From the NCBI RefSeq assembly GCF_937898475.1, contig NZ_CALEJS010000039.1:245761-309760 (forward strand): DNA of 64,000 nt, in the 5' to 3' direction. The stretch comes from an uncultured Chitinophaga sp. (lineage in GTDB: Bacteria; Bacteroidota; Bacteroidia; Chitinophagales; Chitinophagaceae). Shown here in pieces: positions 16,629 to 27,300 of the stretch (the stretch's first letter is position 1; each line of letters opens with the position of its first letter). A program made the translations under genes and the position numbers. The notes beneath the pieces were generated by a model. The model made no database searches. It was not told where the DNA came from and saw only the letters and a program-made list of their open reading frames with translations.

Positions 16629-17954
16629 ATGCCCAATATATTATTAGTCGAGGATGACACTACATTTTCACAGATCCTGGAGGGCTTTTTAAAGAAGCAC
16701 GGCCATGAAGTGGATGCTGTCTATAACGTAAAGAGCGGCATTAAGGCGCTGGAAAAAAAGGAATATGACCTGCTGCTGCTGGACTACCGTCTCACAGATG
16801 GCAACGGCCTTGAAGTGCTGGCAGCCACCAAGGAGCGCGGCATGCAGATACCCGCCATCATCATGACCAGCTTCAACGATGTGCGTACTGCCGTACAGGC
16901 TATGCGTTCAGGCGCTTTTGACTATATCACCAAACCGGTGAACGCGGATGAGCTGCTGCTGGTGCTGAACGAAGCCCTGAACCGTAAGGTAGACGAGCCG
17001 GTGGCCGCCCAGAAAGTATTGTCCGGCTTTATAGAAGGCAACAGTGAAGTTTCCCACAAACTATATGAATATATTAAACTGGTGGCGCCTACAGACATGT
17101 CTGTCATGATCCTGGGCGAAAGCGGCACGGGTAAGGAATATGTGGCGCGCTCCATTCACAGCCTCAGTAAGCGGGCCGATAAGCCCTTTATAGCAGTGGA
17201 TTGCGGCGCACTCTCCAAAGAGCTGGCCGCCAGTGAGCTGTTTGGCCACGTAAAGGGCGCTTTCACCGGCGCCTTGCAGAATAAGAAAGGTCTTTTTGAA
17301 GCGGCCAACGGGGGCACGCTTTTCATGGATGAGGTAGGTAACCTCAGCTATGAGGTGCAGATAAAACTGCTGCGGGCCCTGCAGGAAAGGGTGATACAGC
17401 CCATTGGCAGCACCCAGCAGATCAGGGTGGATGTTCGTATCATTACTGCCACCAACGAGCTGCTGCAGCCCGGGAAAAGCAATTTCCGGGAAGATCTATA
17501 TCACCGCCTCAATGAGTTTAAAATGGAGGTGCCGCCCCTGCGTGAAAGGGACGAAGACCTGGAGATATTCACCCAGCACTTTATTAAAATGGCCAACCAG
17601 GAGCTGGGCAAGCATGTTAAACGCCTTTCTTCCGGTGCCATGACCACCTTCCGCCAGTACGACTGGCCGGGTAACCTGCGTGAGCTAAAGAACGTGATCC
17701 GCCGGATGGTGCTGCTGACCGAAGGGGAAACAGCGGGCATGGAGTCCCTGCCGGATGAAATGACGCTGTCTGTTAACCAGATGCCCAGGGTGCAGGGTAC
17801 TGACCTGAAAGCGCTCAATGAGGTGAATGAGAAGGAATTGATCCAGGAAATACTCCGGCAGGTAAAAAATAATAAAAGCAAGGCCGCCAGGCTGCTTAAT
17901 ATTGATCGTAAGACGCTTTATAAAAAGATGGAGAAGTACCAGATTGAGGGATAG
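16629..17954 (+). CDS. NtrC-family sigma-54-dependent response regulator
   Basis: 441 residues. The receiver domain (1-120) has D52 (LLLLDYRLTDGNG). The AAA+ domain (about 140-375) has Walker A GESGTGKE at 163-170 and the sigma-54 contact loop GAFTGA at 210-215, both intact. A Fis-type helix-turn-helix (SKAARLLNIDRKTLYKKMEKY) ends the protein. It should activate sigma-54 promoters when phosphorylated. The hybrid kinase encoded convergently, overlapping by 59 bases, is the likely partner because it carries an Hpt domain able to pass phosphate on. Confidence 0.95.
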   Translation: MPNILLVEDDTTFSQILEGFLKKHGHEVDAVYNVKSGIKALEKKEYDLLLLDYRLTDGNGLEVLAATKERGMQIPAIIMTSFNDVRTAVQAMRSGAFDYITKPVNADELLLVLNEALNRKVDEPVAAQKVLSGFIEGNSEVSHKLYEYIKLVAPTDMSVMILGESGTGKEYVARSIHSLSKRADKPFIAVDCGALSKELAASELFGHVKGAFTGALQNKKGLFEAANGGTLFMDEVGNLSYEVQIKLLRALQERVIQPIGSTQQIRVDVRIITATNELLQPGKSNFREDLYHRLNEFKMEVPPLRERDEDLEIFTQHFIKMANQELGKHVKRLSSGAMTTFRQYDWPGNLRELKNVIRRMVLLTEGETAGMESLPDEMTLSVNQMPRVQGTDLKALNEVNEKELIQEILRQVKNNKSKAARLLNIDRKTLYKKMEKYQIEG

Positions 17955-20526
17955 TGAGGTTTGCTATTTTATCCAGTAAAGCTTTTATACCTTCTGTTAA
18001 CGTATTTACTTCGGCAATGGCATCGCCCGGTTGTACGGTATCACGCTGTAAAGCGATCTCCAGCATCCGCATCCGGGCTGCCAGCTCACCGGCTCCTATC
18101 TGGGCAGTTCTACCCGCCATCCGGTGCAGCAGCAGGCTGATTTGCTCCATATCTACTTCTTTGGCTGCGGTGCATAACAATTCAAGATCATTCCGGTTAT
18201 CGGTCACAAAACGTTCCAGCACTTTCTGCAGCAGTGCTTTGTCGCCAAAGGTCAGCTTTTCCAGGGCGGCCAGGTCAATATCATCCTCATCCTGTTCATT
18301 TTCGTAATCGTAAAAGTCTTCGTCCTGCAGCAGGGTATGATCATCCAGGAGGGCCAGTATCTCGCTTTCCCTGAAAGGTTTCATTACCAGGCCGTCAAAG
18401 CCTTCCTGCAGCACGGCTTCCCTTTCTTCGGGCAGGGCTTGCGCAGTGAGTGCAAAGATCTTCACATGTTCGGGTATCTGTGTGCGCAGGCGCTTACAAA
18501 GTTCCGCGCCGTTAAGGCCGGGCATACGCATGTCTGCCAGGATCAGCGAAACATTGTCATCCCAGGGCGTATTCAGCAGCACTTCGGGCAGCTGGAAGCA
18601 GGTGTGGGAAATACCGTGTTTCTCAAAAATAGCGGCGCACAAATGCAGGATAAAGGGATCATCGTCTACCACCCATACCTTGCCGGTAAAGCGGCTGGAG
18701 GCAGGGCTGCTTTCCGTATACTGCTGCACCGGAACGCTGAGGGCTCTTACAAATGGCAGCTGTACCGCGAAGCGGGAACCTGCTCCCGGTTCGCTGGTCA
18801 CCTCTATGGTGCCGTTCTGCGCTTCGGTCAGGGCCTTCACGATACTCAGTCCAAGACCGGTACCGTTCTGGTGAGAGCTTTCTCCCGCCTGTTCAAACTG
18901 GTTAAAGATGCGCCGGACGTCTTTGGGGGTAATGCCCGAACCTGTATCGCTGATGGTGAAGGTGAGCAGGGTAGTACCCGCTTCCTCACCCGGGGCTTCG
19001 TCTACTGTCAAACCTACATGCCCTTTTTCCGTGAACTTGATGGCATTACCCAGCAGGTTATACAGCATTTGTTTCAGGCGGAAGGGGTCACCGGTTATAA
19101 AACCGTTACCGGCAACATTATTGTGCAGCTCCAGCGGCAGCAGCTTCTTTTCTGCCTGCGGGCGCATCACGGTGATCACTTCTTCCAGCAGCTGATGCAG
19201 GTCAAAATCACGCCGTTCAAAAGTGAACTTGCCGGAGATGATGCGGCTGTAATCCAGCACTTCGTTCACGATATGCAGCAGGTGTTCTGACGAGTGGAAA
19301 ATGGCTTCAATATGCCGTTTGGAGGGCTTGTCCTGCTGCCGCAGCAGGTCGGCATAGCCGATAATGGACTGCAGCGGTGTACGGATCTCATGGCTCATGT
19401 TGGCCAGGAAGCGTTGTTTGGCCATGCCGTGGTATTCCGCCTCCTCTTTGGCGATTTCCAGCTGCTGGCGGTAGGCGTTGCTTTTGGCAATATCTGTAAG
19501 GATCAGGTACACCAGTATGGCCATCAGCAGCAGGAATACGCCCATAATGGCGCTGATCCGCATGACGCTGGTGCTTACCACGTTACGGGCCTGGATATTG
19601 TTCTGTGCTTCCTGTTTCACTACTTCCTTTTCCACTTCCTGCAGGATAGACAGCATCTGGCTGGTGAGCACATTACTGGCGTTGGCCAGTTCTATTTCAC
19701 GGTTCACGAAGCGGCTGCTCTGCAGGCGGCGTTCCTTTTCATAGTCCTGCATGGCCTTTTCCACCTCCCACATAATGCTGTCCTGTTTGGCCAGGGCAAG
19801 GGTATCTATTTTCACGTTCACTTCCTCGGTGACCATCCGGGTAGGGGTCTGCCTGGGTTGTTCGGTCTCTTCAGAAGGTTGCGGTTCCGGTTTCTTTTTG
19901 CCGAAAAGGCGGGCAAAAAAGCCGCTCTTTACGGAGGGGGCTTCCACCTTTTCCTCGTTTGAGGCGGCGGCAGCAGAATCAGAAGGATATATAAAAGTGG
20001 TAGATACTTTCTTTTCTGTGGTGATAACCGTACTGTCTATCTGGGGGGCATAGTTCAGGATCAGCTGAGACAGGGTTTGTATCTGTTTGGTAAGGTCGTT
20101 ATTATTGACCAGGCCCTGCCTTACCTGCAGGTAGTTGAGGAACAGCTTATCCCTTTCCAGCAGCAGCCGTTTCATAGAGTCCAGCCGGATCACCTGCTCC
20201 GGGTTATCGCTATACAGTTCCTGCAGGCTGTCCATGGTCTGCCGCAGGCTTTTGGATTCGTCGAGGAATGTTTTGTAGGAATTAGCCTGGAGCAGGGCTT
20301 GTCTTTTTTGCAGCTGGTCCAGCTGGGTGATATCGCGGAAGAGGGCATTTACGATCCGCAGCTTTTCATTAGGCTCCGACAATTGTTTAACGGTATGCAG
20401 CATTTCCCTGAAGGCGGTCTGGCTAACTATCCACGCCAGGCCCAGGGCAATACAACCCGCGAGGAAGGCAATAACCACCTTCCCCTTGACAGATCGCGTA
20501 AAAGAACTGTTACCGGGATAGTTCAT
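17896..20526 (-). CDS. Hybrid sensor histidine kinase with receiver and Hpt domains
   Basis: 876 residues from ATG at 20526 (a TTG one codon earlier is ignored). Order: TM1 (about 17-37), a long periplasmic helical region (38-320) with a low-complexity acidic/proline insert near 185-235, TM2 (about 323-345), HisKA with His in NMSHEIRTPL near residue 379, an ATPase domain (NAIKFTEKGH, DTGSGI, GTGLGLSI), a receiver (LILADMRMPGLNG), and a C-terminal Hpt with LLLHRMAGRTAQ. This is a full phosphorelay in one chain, of the unorthodox (ArcB/BarA) layout. The last 59 bases overlap the 3' end of the NtrC-type gene on the other strand, which is probably its output. Confidence 0.93.
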   Translation of the reverse strand: MNYPGNSSFTRSVKGKVVIAFLAGCIALGLAWIVSQTAFREMLHTVKQLSEPNEKLRIVNALFRDITQLDQLQKRQALLQANSYKTFLDESKSLRQTMDSLQELYSDNPEQVIRLDSMKRLLLERDKLFLNYLQVRQGLVNNNDLTKQIQTLSQLILNYAPQIDSTVITTEKKVSTTFIYPSDSAAAASNEEKVEAPSVKSGFFARLFGKKKPEPQPSEETEQPRQTPTRMVTEEVNVKIDTLALAKQDSIMWEVEKAMQDYEKERRLQSSRFVNREIELANASNVLTSQMLSILQEVEKEVVKQEAQNNIQARNVVSTSVMRISAIMGVFLLLMAILVYLILTDIAKSNAYRQQLEIAKEEAEYHGMAKQRFLANMSHEIRTPLQSIIGYADLLRQQDKPSKRHIEAIFHSSEHLLHIVNEVLDYSRIISGKFTFERRDFDLHQLLEEVITVMRPQAEKKLLPLELHNNVAGNGFITGDPFRLKQMLYNLLGNAIKFTEKGHVGLTVDEAPGEEAGTTLLTFTISDTGSGITPKDVRRIFNQFEQAGESSHQNGTGLGLSIVKALTEAQNGTIEVTSEPGAGSRFAVQLPFVRALSVPVQQYTESSPASSRFTGKVWVVDDDPFILHLCAAIFEKHGISHTCFQLPEVLLNTPWDDNVSLILADMRMPGLNGAELCKRLRTQIPEHVKIFALTAQALPEEREAVLQEGFDGLVMKPFRESEILALLDDHTLLQDEDFYDYENEQDEDDIDLAALEKLTFGDKALLQKVLERFVTDNRNDLELLCTAAKEVDMEQISLLLHRMAGRTAQIGAGELAARMRMLEIALQRDTVQPGDAIAEVNTLTEGIKALLDKIANLTIPQSGTSPSFYKASYDQY

Positions 20527-20615
20527 CAATCACATACCATTTTACGTGTTCAATAATAAGTCTTTTTGCCCTATTACTGAAGCGTGTTAACGGTTTTTAA
20601 CGTTTGCTTGGGAAT

Positions 20616-20724
20616 AGTCCATGGTCAATGGTCCATTGTCCATGGACGTTTAGCTATATGCCTGGCAAATGCTTTTCCCGCAATTATCATGCAAGACATT
20701 ACTATGGACTATGGCCATGGACCA
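20616..20724. repeat. Inverted repeat of 7-nt CATGGTC-type words
   Basis: The left arm (20616-20647) consists of 7-base words such as CATGGTC and AATGGTC in tandem. The right arm (20701-20724) has CTATGGA, CTATGGC and CATGGAC in tandem and can pair with the left. The loop is about 50 bases. It fills most of the gap between the hybrid kinase start and the end of the PhyH gene. CATGGTCC also appears in the hairpin at 43583. No gene is visible here. Confidence 0.65.
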
Positions 20725-20736
20725 TCGGTTCTCCCT

Positions 20737-21543
20737 TTACCTCACGAGGCCTGCAAAGCGCTGGTAGAACTGGGTAGGGCTGCTTTCATTCTTGGGGGCA
20801 TACTTACCTGCAATGATCGGTATGTAGATCACGCGGCGGCGGCTTTCTTCCCCGCTGCGTTGTGATTGTGCTACGCGGTGCCACAGGCGGCCATCGTGTA
20901 CGGTAAGGTCGCCGGCTTCGGGCAGGATCGCCACTTCTGCCGGATCTTCGGTATGATCCAGGAAATATAGTTTACGGAACAGGAAGTTAAAAAGGTTCTG
21001 GCGCTGTGTGCCGGGAATGATGCGCAGACCGCCGTTCTCCGCCTGCTGCGTGCTCAGGTGCAGGCCAACGTTCAGCATGGGGTTCAGGCGGGTGCCGTAG
21101 AACAGGTCGCGCAGACCGTCTGTATGCCAGCCCATTTTGGTAAACTTGCTCAGGGGCCCGTTTACATAATGGTTAAACACCATACCATCCTTTTCATGCG
21201 CACCAATGCGGGCGCCCGGGCCTATAAGGTCCAGCAGTGCTTCAAACCGCTGATCGCGCAGCAGTTCAGCCAGCAGGGGCGCATGCTGGTTAATGAATGC
21301 AAATCGCTGTACAATAGTATTGCCGTTGAGGTCACGGCCATATTTGATGGGTACGCCATTTACTTTAGTGACATTACCGGCTATCCATTTGCGCTGCACC
21401 TGTTCAGCGGCATCTATGATGGCCTGTACGGTGCCGGGGTCAATAAAATGCTTAAAATGGATGAATCCATGTTCTTCAAAAAAATCATGCTGTTCACTGG
21501 TGAGTGTTCCTGACAAGGTAAACCTTGGATACTGTGTGTTCAT
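20737..21543 (-). CDS. Phytanoyl-CoA dioxygenase (PhyH) family Fe(II)/2-oxoglutarate oxygenase
   Basis: 268 residues. The double-stranded beta-helix iron site is visible as HTD in MGWHTDGLRD plus the distal His in HDGRLWHRVAQS, and Arg residues near the C-terminus (SRRRVIYIP) fit 2-oxoglutarate binding. N-terminal EQHDFFEEHGFIHFKHFID is typical of the family. Substrates in bacteria range from lipids to secondary metabolites; none is indicated. It starts at ATG 21543. The next gene upstream (SDR) is on the same strand but 230 bases away, so it probably has its own promoter. Confidence 0.85.
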   Translation of the reverse strand: MNTQYPRFTLSGTLTSEQHDFFEEHGFIHFKHFIDPGTVQAIIDAAEQVQRKWIAGNVTKVNGVPIKYGRDLNGNTIVQRFAFINQHAPLLAELLRDQRFEALLDLIGPGARIGAHEKDGMVFNHYVNGPLSKFTKMGWHTDGLRDLFYGTRLNPMLNVGLHLSTQQAENGGLRIIPGTQRQNLFNFLFRKLYFLDHTEDPAEVAILPEAGDLTVHDGRLWHRVAQSQRSGEESRRRVIYIPIIAGKYAPKNESSPTQFYQRFAGLVR

Positions 21544-21774
21544 TTGAATGATTGGTTTAATGATTTTGTAAAAGATGAGTGTTTCGCCGGGCCGGCGAGT
21601 GGTGGAGTATGGGAATTAACAACAACAACAACCAGTGCTGCAGTGTTGCCTGGCTGTTAATGTAAGTAAGCGTATGGTAGTAGCTGGGTACATCTATTAG
21701 TCTACTTGTTTTGTAGGGTAAAGGTAAGTAAATATTTCAGAAAACAATCAGGGGGTAAATATTTTTTCGGAAAC

Positions 21775-22554
21775 TTATTTGGTTTTGTAGAGGTTTGCGG
21801 CAATCCGTTCGATCATGGCTTTGGGCAGCAGGCGGGCGCCCAGCGCGCTGATGGCATTGAGCGTGCCGGGGATGATCTCCGCTTTCCCTGCAAATAATCC
21901 TTTCAGTGCCTGCGCTGCCACCAGGTCGGGCGTCATACCGAATTTTTCTGCAGTAGCCTGTATGGCCTGCATTTTAGCCCTTTCTATAAAATGAGTGTTC
22001 ACTGGTCCGGGACAGAGGCAGCTTACGCTGATCTGCGTGCGTTTCAGCTCATAGCGTAATCCACGGCTGAAGCTCAGCATAAACGATTTGGAGGCTGCAT
22101 ACAAAGTCATGGTAGGCACTGCCTGGTAAGCAGCGGTACTGCCTACATTTAATATATATGCTTTGGGATGTTGTTTCAGCAGGGGGATGATATAATAACT
22201 AAGTTCCACTGCTAACTGCATATTCAGCTGCAGCATATTACTTTGGTCGTTCAACGGCAGTTCATCAAAATACCCCCATACACCGTAGCCGGCATTATTC
22301 ACCAGCAGGCTTACGCTGAACTGCTGCGCAGTGCACCAGTTGTATACCTGTTGTGCGGCGCCGGGCAGGCTGAGGTCCAGCGCCAGGTAATGTGCTTCAA
22401 TGCCATTTTCTGCAGCCAGCGTTGCAGCCAGCGTTGCCAATTCATCGGAGGAGCGGGCTACCAGTAAGAGGTTGTATTTGCGGCGGGCCAGCAATGTAGC
22501 CAGTGAACGGCCAATTCCTCTGCTGGCACCTGTAATAAGGGCATACGAAGACAT
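21775..22554 (-). CDS. Short-chain dehydrogenase/reductase (SDR) family oxidoreductase
   Basis: 259 residues, a classical SDR. The cofactor loop TGASRGIGR is at residues 8-16, the structural NNAGYG motif follows, and the catalytic Ser/Tyr/Lys set is seen in NVGSTAAYQ and YAASK. The Arg after the glycine motif region (VARSSDEL) suggests NADP(H) preference. The C-terminus (GARLLPKAMIERIAANLYK) resembles the DltE/YqjQ-like group. No specific substrate can be named. It is divergent from the ECF sigma gene. Confidence 0.88.
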   Translation of the reverse strand: MSSYALITGASRGIGRSLATLLARRKYNLLLVARSSDELATLAATLAAENGIEAHYLALDLSLPGAAQQVYNWCTAQQFSVSLLVNNAGYGVWGYFDELPLNDQSNMLQLNMQLAVELSYYIIPLLKQHPKAYILNVGSTAAYQAVPTMTLYAASKSFMLSFSRGLRYELKRTQISVSCLCPGPVNTHFIERAKMQAIQATAEKFGMTPDLVAAQALKGLFAGKAEIIPGTLNAISALGARLLPKAMIERIAANLYKTK

Positions 22555-22622
22555 GCTGGTAATTTAGAATTTTTTTGTATTATTATCCATCCTCCTTTTC
22601 AAACACTTAATTATTAAGGCCG

Positions 22623-23246
22623 GTGCATGCAGCTGATAGCCATATAATATGGTGGAATGCGTTTAAACAAGGCGATTGGGAAGCTTATACGGCTTTGTAT
22701 GAGGAATTTTATGCGCCATTGAATAACTACGGCGCCAAATTCACCGGGGATACCGACCAGGTACACGACGCTATCCATGATCTCTTTGTACAGCTGTGGA
22801 CTTCCCGCAATAATCTGGGCGCACCGGCATCTGTTAAAAATTACCTGTTTAAGTCTCTCCGTACCATGTTGTTCCGAAAGATGCAGTTGCAGTCAAAACT
22901 GGTGAACCTGGACGGCGCCATATCCAGCGGCAGCTTTAACGTAACCTTTAACCAGGAGCTGCCCTTAAAAGTGGAAGAACAGGAACTGCGGATGCAGGTG
23001 GCTGCCATGATAAGCCAGTTGTCAGACCGCCAGCAGGAGATCGTCTTCCTGCGCTTTTATGAAGGCGCTTCTTATGATGAAATAGCAGACATTATGGGTA
23101 TCAGCACCAACTCTGCCTATAAACTATTATATAAGGCCCTGGAGAACCTGCAGCGTATTTTAAGTAAGCGCTCTTTCGCCCTGCTGTGCTGCATTTTACT
23201 CCAAGGTGAAATTATTTTTAAATTTTTTCCGGATTCGGAGGGATAA
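22623..23246 (+). CDS. FecI-type ECF RNA polymerase sigma factor
   Basis: 207 residues from a GTG start at 22623; a stop codon lies five codons upstream and no ATG occurs before the conserved part, so GTG is the only good choice. Region 2 (YTALYEEFYAPLNNYGAKFTGD, DAIHDLFVQLWTSRNNLG) and region 4 (LSDRQQEIVFLRFYEGASYDEIADIMGISTNSAYKLLYKAL) are intact. It begins the classic Bacteroidetes sigma / FecR / SusC / SusD set and should drive transcription of the receptor genes when released by FecR. The C-terminal tail is hydrophobic. Confidence 0.93.
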   Translation: MHAADSHIIWWNAFKQGDWEAYTALYEEFYAPLNNYGAKFTGDTDQVHDAIHDLFVQLWTSRNNLGAPASVKNYLFKSLRTMLFRKMQLQSKLVNLDGAISSGSFNVTFNQELPLKVEEQELRMQVAAMISQLSDRQQEIVFLRFYEGASYDEIADIMGISTNSAYKLLYKALENLQRILSKRSFALLCCILLQGEIIFKFFPDSEG

Positions 23247-23290
23247 TTTTTCCTCTTTTTGTCTATTAGTATTAAACAGCTCATTCGTGC

Positions 23291-24343
23291 ATGCAAAAGG
23301 ACAGATACATCTCATATACAATACAGGATTTTCTGGACGATGATGCTTTTGTCAAATGGGCTGGCGGCGTGGTGGAAAATGATCCGGAAACTGCCCGCTT
23401 CTGGGAGACTTTCCCCCAGGCATACCCTGACAGCGCAGAACATTACAGACAGGCGCTGCAGTTTATACAGGCCTACCGTACACAGGATACGGTAACAGCA
23501 GACAACCGTAAGGCGCAGCTGCTGTCCAGGATCACGGCCACCATACAGGAACAGCCTGTTATTGCCACAACAGGAAAAGTAAAATGGCTGCGGCCCTGGA
23601 TGAAGATCGCAGCCTCCCTGCTGCTGATAGCAGCCACCGGCCTGCTGGCCCTGCAGCTGCTGAACCGCAAACAGGTGATCGCAACAGATTATGGTGAGAA
23701 GCGCACCATCACCCTGCCCGATCAATCTGTTGTAATACTAAATGCAAATTCAAGCCTGCATTATGCAGACAAATGGGATACTACTACACCGCGTGAAGTA
23801 TGGCTGGAAGGCGAAGCCTTTTTTGATGTGGCCCATATTAACAAAGACACACAGCACGTAAAACCCTACCAGCGTTTCATCGTGCACAGCGAGGGCATCA
23901 CCATAGAGGTATTGGGCACCTCTTTCAATGTGAAAAGCCGCCGCGGAAAGACCAATATCGGACTTATCACCGGAAAGATAAAAGTTGAAAACCACGGTAA
24001 TTCCGATAGGCCGGCTATCGTGATGCTACCGGGAGATTATGTAGAATACGGCGGCAAATCGCTGCTAAGCAACCAAAAATTACAAAGGCCAGAAAAGCTA
24101 AAGGACTGGACCAGGAAGGAAATTATTTTTACCGATGCCTCGTTAGGAGAAATTATCGAAACACTGCAAGACAACTATGGCTACACAGTTGAGACAGACA
24201 ACAACCAAATCCGGCAACTGAATATTGAGGGTGAGATCAATGTTGCCAATGTAGACGAATTACTGACTGTTATCTCAACTACGCTGAACGTAAAGGTGAA
24301 CAAATCTTCAGAAAAACATCTGGTGTTTTATTTAGGTAGGTAG
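23291..24343 (+). CDS. FecR-family anti-sigma / signal-relay protein
   Basis: 350 residues. A cytoplasmic N-terminal part (1-100) binds the sigma factor; one membrane helix lies at about residues 102-120 (WMKIAASLLLIAATGLLAL). The FecR domain follows (TDYGEKRTITLPDQSVVILNANSSL, EVWLEGEAFFDVAH, VLGTSFNVKSRRGKTNIGLITGKIKV), and the end (about 275-350) is a DUF4974 domain. It senses the plug/STN domain of the downstream SusC and frees the sigma factor. Start ATG at 23291, 44 bases after the sigma gene. Confidence 0.95.
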   Translation: MQKDRYISYTIQDFLDDDAFVKWAGGVVENDPETARFWETFPQAYPDSAEHYRQALQFIQAYRTQDTVTADNRKAQLLSRITATIQEQPVIATTGKVKWLRPWMKIAASLLLIAATGLLALQLLNRKQVIATDYGEKRTITLPDQSVVILNANSSLHYADKWDTTTPREVWLEGEAFFDVAHINKDTQHVKPYQRFIVHSEGITIEVLGTSFNVKSRRGKTNIGLITGKIKVENHGNSDRPAIVMLPGDYVEYGGKSLLSNQKLQRPEKLKDWTRKEIIFTDASLGEIIETLQDNYGYTVETDNNQIRQLNIEGEINVANVDELLTVISTTLNVKVNKSSEKHLVFYLGR

Positions 24344-24370
24344 CGGGAATTATCTGCTAAAAAAAAAGAC

Positions 24371-27300
24371 ATGAGACGAACAGACCAAAATCTTTTTTTG
24401 GGCATCCTTTGCTGTGCCCTCACGTTTGGTATGGGAAAACCTGTAATTGCGCAAAATGATAAAGTGTATGCCTCCCGTCCATCCTCTCCGTTTCACATTG
24501 TTTCTTCCCAGGGTGGAAGATCCAACAGGGCGTCCATTTCTTTAAAAGAAGCACTGGACCGTTTAAGGCGCTTTCATAATATCCGGATTGCCTACCGCGA
24601 AGGCCTGCTGGACGGAAAGACCGTCCCGGCCGATGTGCTGGACAAAGCAGAGAAAATGCAGCCGGAAGCAGCCCTTAAACAACTGCTGATGGATCAGCGC
24701 CTGGAATTCAAACGTATTAACGACAAACAATTTTCCATATTCAACCCGAGTGTAAATGCTGACAGCCTGTCAAGCCTGTTCAGTATCCTGCTCTTTGCAG
24801 ATAAGGTAAAGGGTCGTGTACTGTCATCCAAAGACAATAGCCCCATACCAGGCGCCACCGTTTATGTGAAGGGTAACCCCAGCACAGCTACCATGGCAGA
24901 TGGAGACGGCAACTTTGAGCTGACCCTCAAAGAGGGGAACAAGACAGGCTCACTGGTGCTGATCATTTCTTCCATCGGCTTTAAACAGCAGGAGTTCACG
25001 GTGAGTAATCCCGATGACATGGTGACCATCCAGCTGGAGGATACAAACAAATCGCTCTCAGAAGTGGTAGTAACGGCTTTGGGCATACGAAAAGAAAAGA
25101 AAGCGGTGCCATTTGCAGTAACCGAAGTAAGCGGCAGCGAATTTACCCGTGCTAGAGAGATCAACGTGGCCAATGCCCTGAGCGGGAAGATCGCCGGTGT
25201 GAACGCTACCAGCCTGGCAAGCGGCCCCGGTAGTTCCAGCCGCGTGATCATCCGTGGTAATACCTCGCTGAATGGCGATAACCAACCCTTATATGTGGTA
25301 AACGGTATGCCTATTGACAACACCAATCCGGGCGGAAGTCCCACCACCAACGGTGGCGGTTTGAACGTAGACCGGGGCGATGGTATTGCCGGCATTAACC
25401 CGGATGATATAGAATCCATGAGCGTATTAAAGGGGGGCGCTGCAGCGGCGCTGTACGGTTCCCGTGCGGCAAATGGTGTGATCCTCATCACGACTAAAAA
25501 AGGAAAGGCAAGAAAAGGTATAGGGGTTGACTACAACACCACCCTGACACTGGAAGACCCCGCGGTTATTCCCGACTGGCAGTATGAGTACGGACAAGGC
25601 GACGGAGGAGTAAAGCCGGCCACACAGCAGCAGGCCATTGACTGGGGGCGCCGTTCATTCGGCACCCCTATGGATGGCCAGTTGTATACACAGTTTGATG
25701 GTAAACAACATCCCTATTCACCGCAGAAAAACAATATCAAGAACTTCTACAACACGGGCAGCACCTGGATCAATACCATTGCCTTTACCGGTGGTACTGA
25801 ATCCATCAACTACCGCTTCTCATTGTCTAATACAGACAGCAAAAGCATCCTGCCTAACTCTTCTCTTAATAAGAAGATCGCCAACCTGAATGTGAATGCC
25901 TACCTCGGGAAACGCATCAGCATTGAGGCAGTGGCGCAATACAACGTGGAAGAAGCCAAGAACAGGCCCAGCTCGGGCGATGCGCCCGGCAACCCCAACT
26001 GGGCCGTATACATGATTGCCAATACCGTGGACATACGCTCTATGGATCCCGGTTATGACGCCAGCGGCCGCGAGATACAGTGGAACGAAACACCCTACGC
26101 CTCCAACGCCTATTTTGTGGTGAACCGTTTTCAGAATAACGACAACAAGAACCGTTTTATAGGCCAGGCCAGTATCAAGTACGATCTGCTGAGCAACCTG
26201 TCTGTAAAAGGTACGGTAGCGCGTGATTTCTTTAACTACGATTTCACCGGCATCATTCCTACCGGTACTGTATATACGCAGGGTGCCGCCGGCGAGTATA
26301 GCGGCAGGAAGATCTCCGTGGCAGAAACCAATGCCATGCTTACCCTGAACTACAACCAGAAATTCTGGAACACGGTAGGCCTGAACTTCCTGGCAGGCGG
26401 CAACCGCCGCAGGTATTCCAGCGATATGACCGCAATAGACGGTGCGCAGTTTGTAATACCGTTCTTCTACAGCTATACCAACCTGGCTACGGTAACTACC
26501 AAACCTACCAGGAACCGTACCGGCACCAATTCCTGGTTTGCCTCTGCAGATCTGGATTATAAGTCCATCATATTCCTGACGCTCACCGGCAGGCAGGACT
26601 GGTTCTCTACCCTGAGCCCGAAGAATAACAGCATATTCTACCCGGCCATAGGTACCAGCTTTATTCTGTCAGACGCCGTTAAGCTGCCCTCCTTTGTGAA
26701 CTTTGCAAAGCTGCGTGCATCCTGGGCGCAGGTAGGTGGCGCAACACCTGATCCTTACATCCTCAACCAGACATATACCAGTGTTCAGGGCGGGCACCTT
26801 GGGCAGCCCGTGCAACAGATCACCACGTCTAACAACGTAAACCTGGTGACCAATTCCAGCCTGAAACCGCTTACCGCCACTACCTATGAGGCCGGGTTGG
26901 AGGCACAGTTCCTGAACAACCGGCTGGGTATGGACCTTACCTTTTACAATCGTAAAACCACCAACGACATTGTACGTACAGCTATATCCCGCGCTTCCGG
27001 TTATAACGACGCCCTGCTGAATGTGGGCGAACTGACCAACAAAGGTGTGGAATTACTGCTTACCGGCACACCGGTGAAACGTAAGAACTTTTCCTGGGAT
27101 GTGAGCTATAACGTTGCTTATAATAAAAGCGAAGTGGTAAAACTGGCAGAAGGGTTGAATACCATAGAAATGGCTGCCAGCGTAGGCGGATGGGCCTTTG
27201 TGCACAACGCAGTAGGCCGCCCGTATGGCATTATCAAAGGGTATAAGATACAGCGTAATGAAAAGGGCCAGATCATTTACGGCTCTAACGGCTATCCGCT

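Noticed and set aside
18337..19290. 317-codon open frame on the plus strand inside the hybrid kinase gene
   Set aside because: Antisense to conserved kinase, receiver and Hpt motifs; no domain seen.
21615..21640. AAC triplet run upstream of the PhyH gene as a leader peptide or attenuator
   Set aside because: No start codon and hairpin pair around it; simple-sequence run is the more economical reading.
23312..23725. 137-codon minus-strand frame inside fecR
   Set aside because: Cys/Gln-rich antisense shadow of the FecR cytoplasmic and membrane region.
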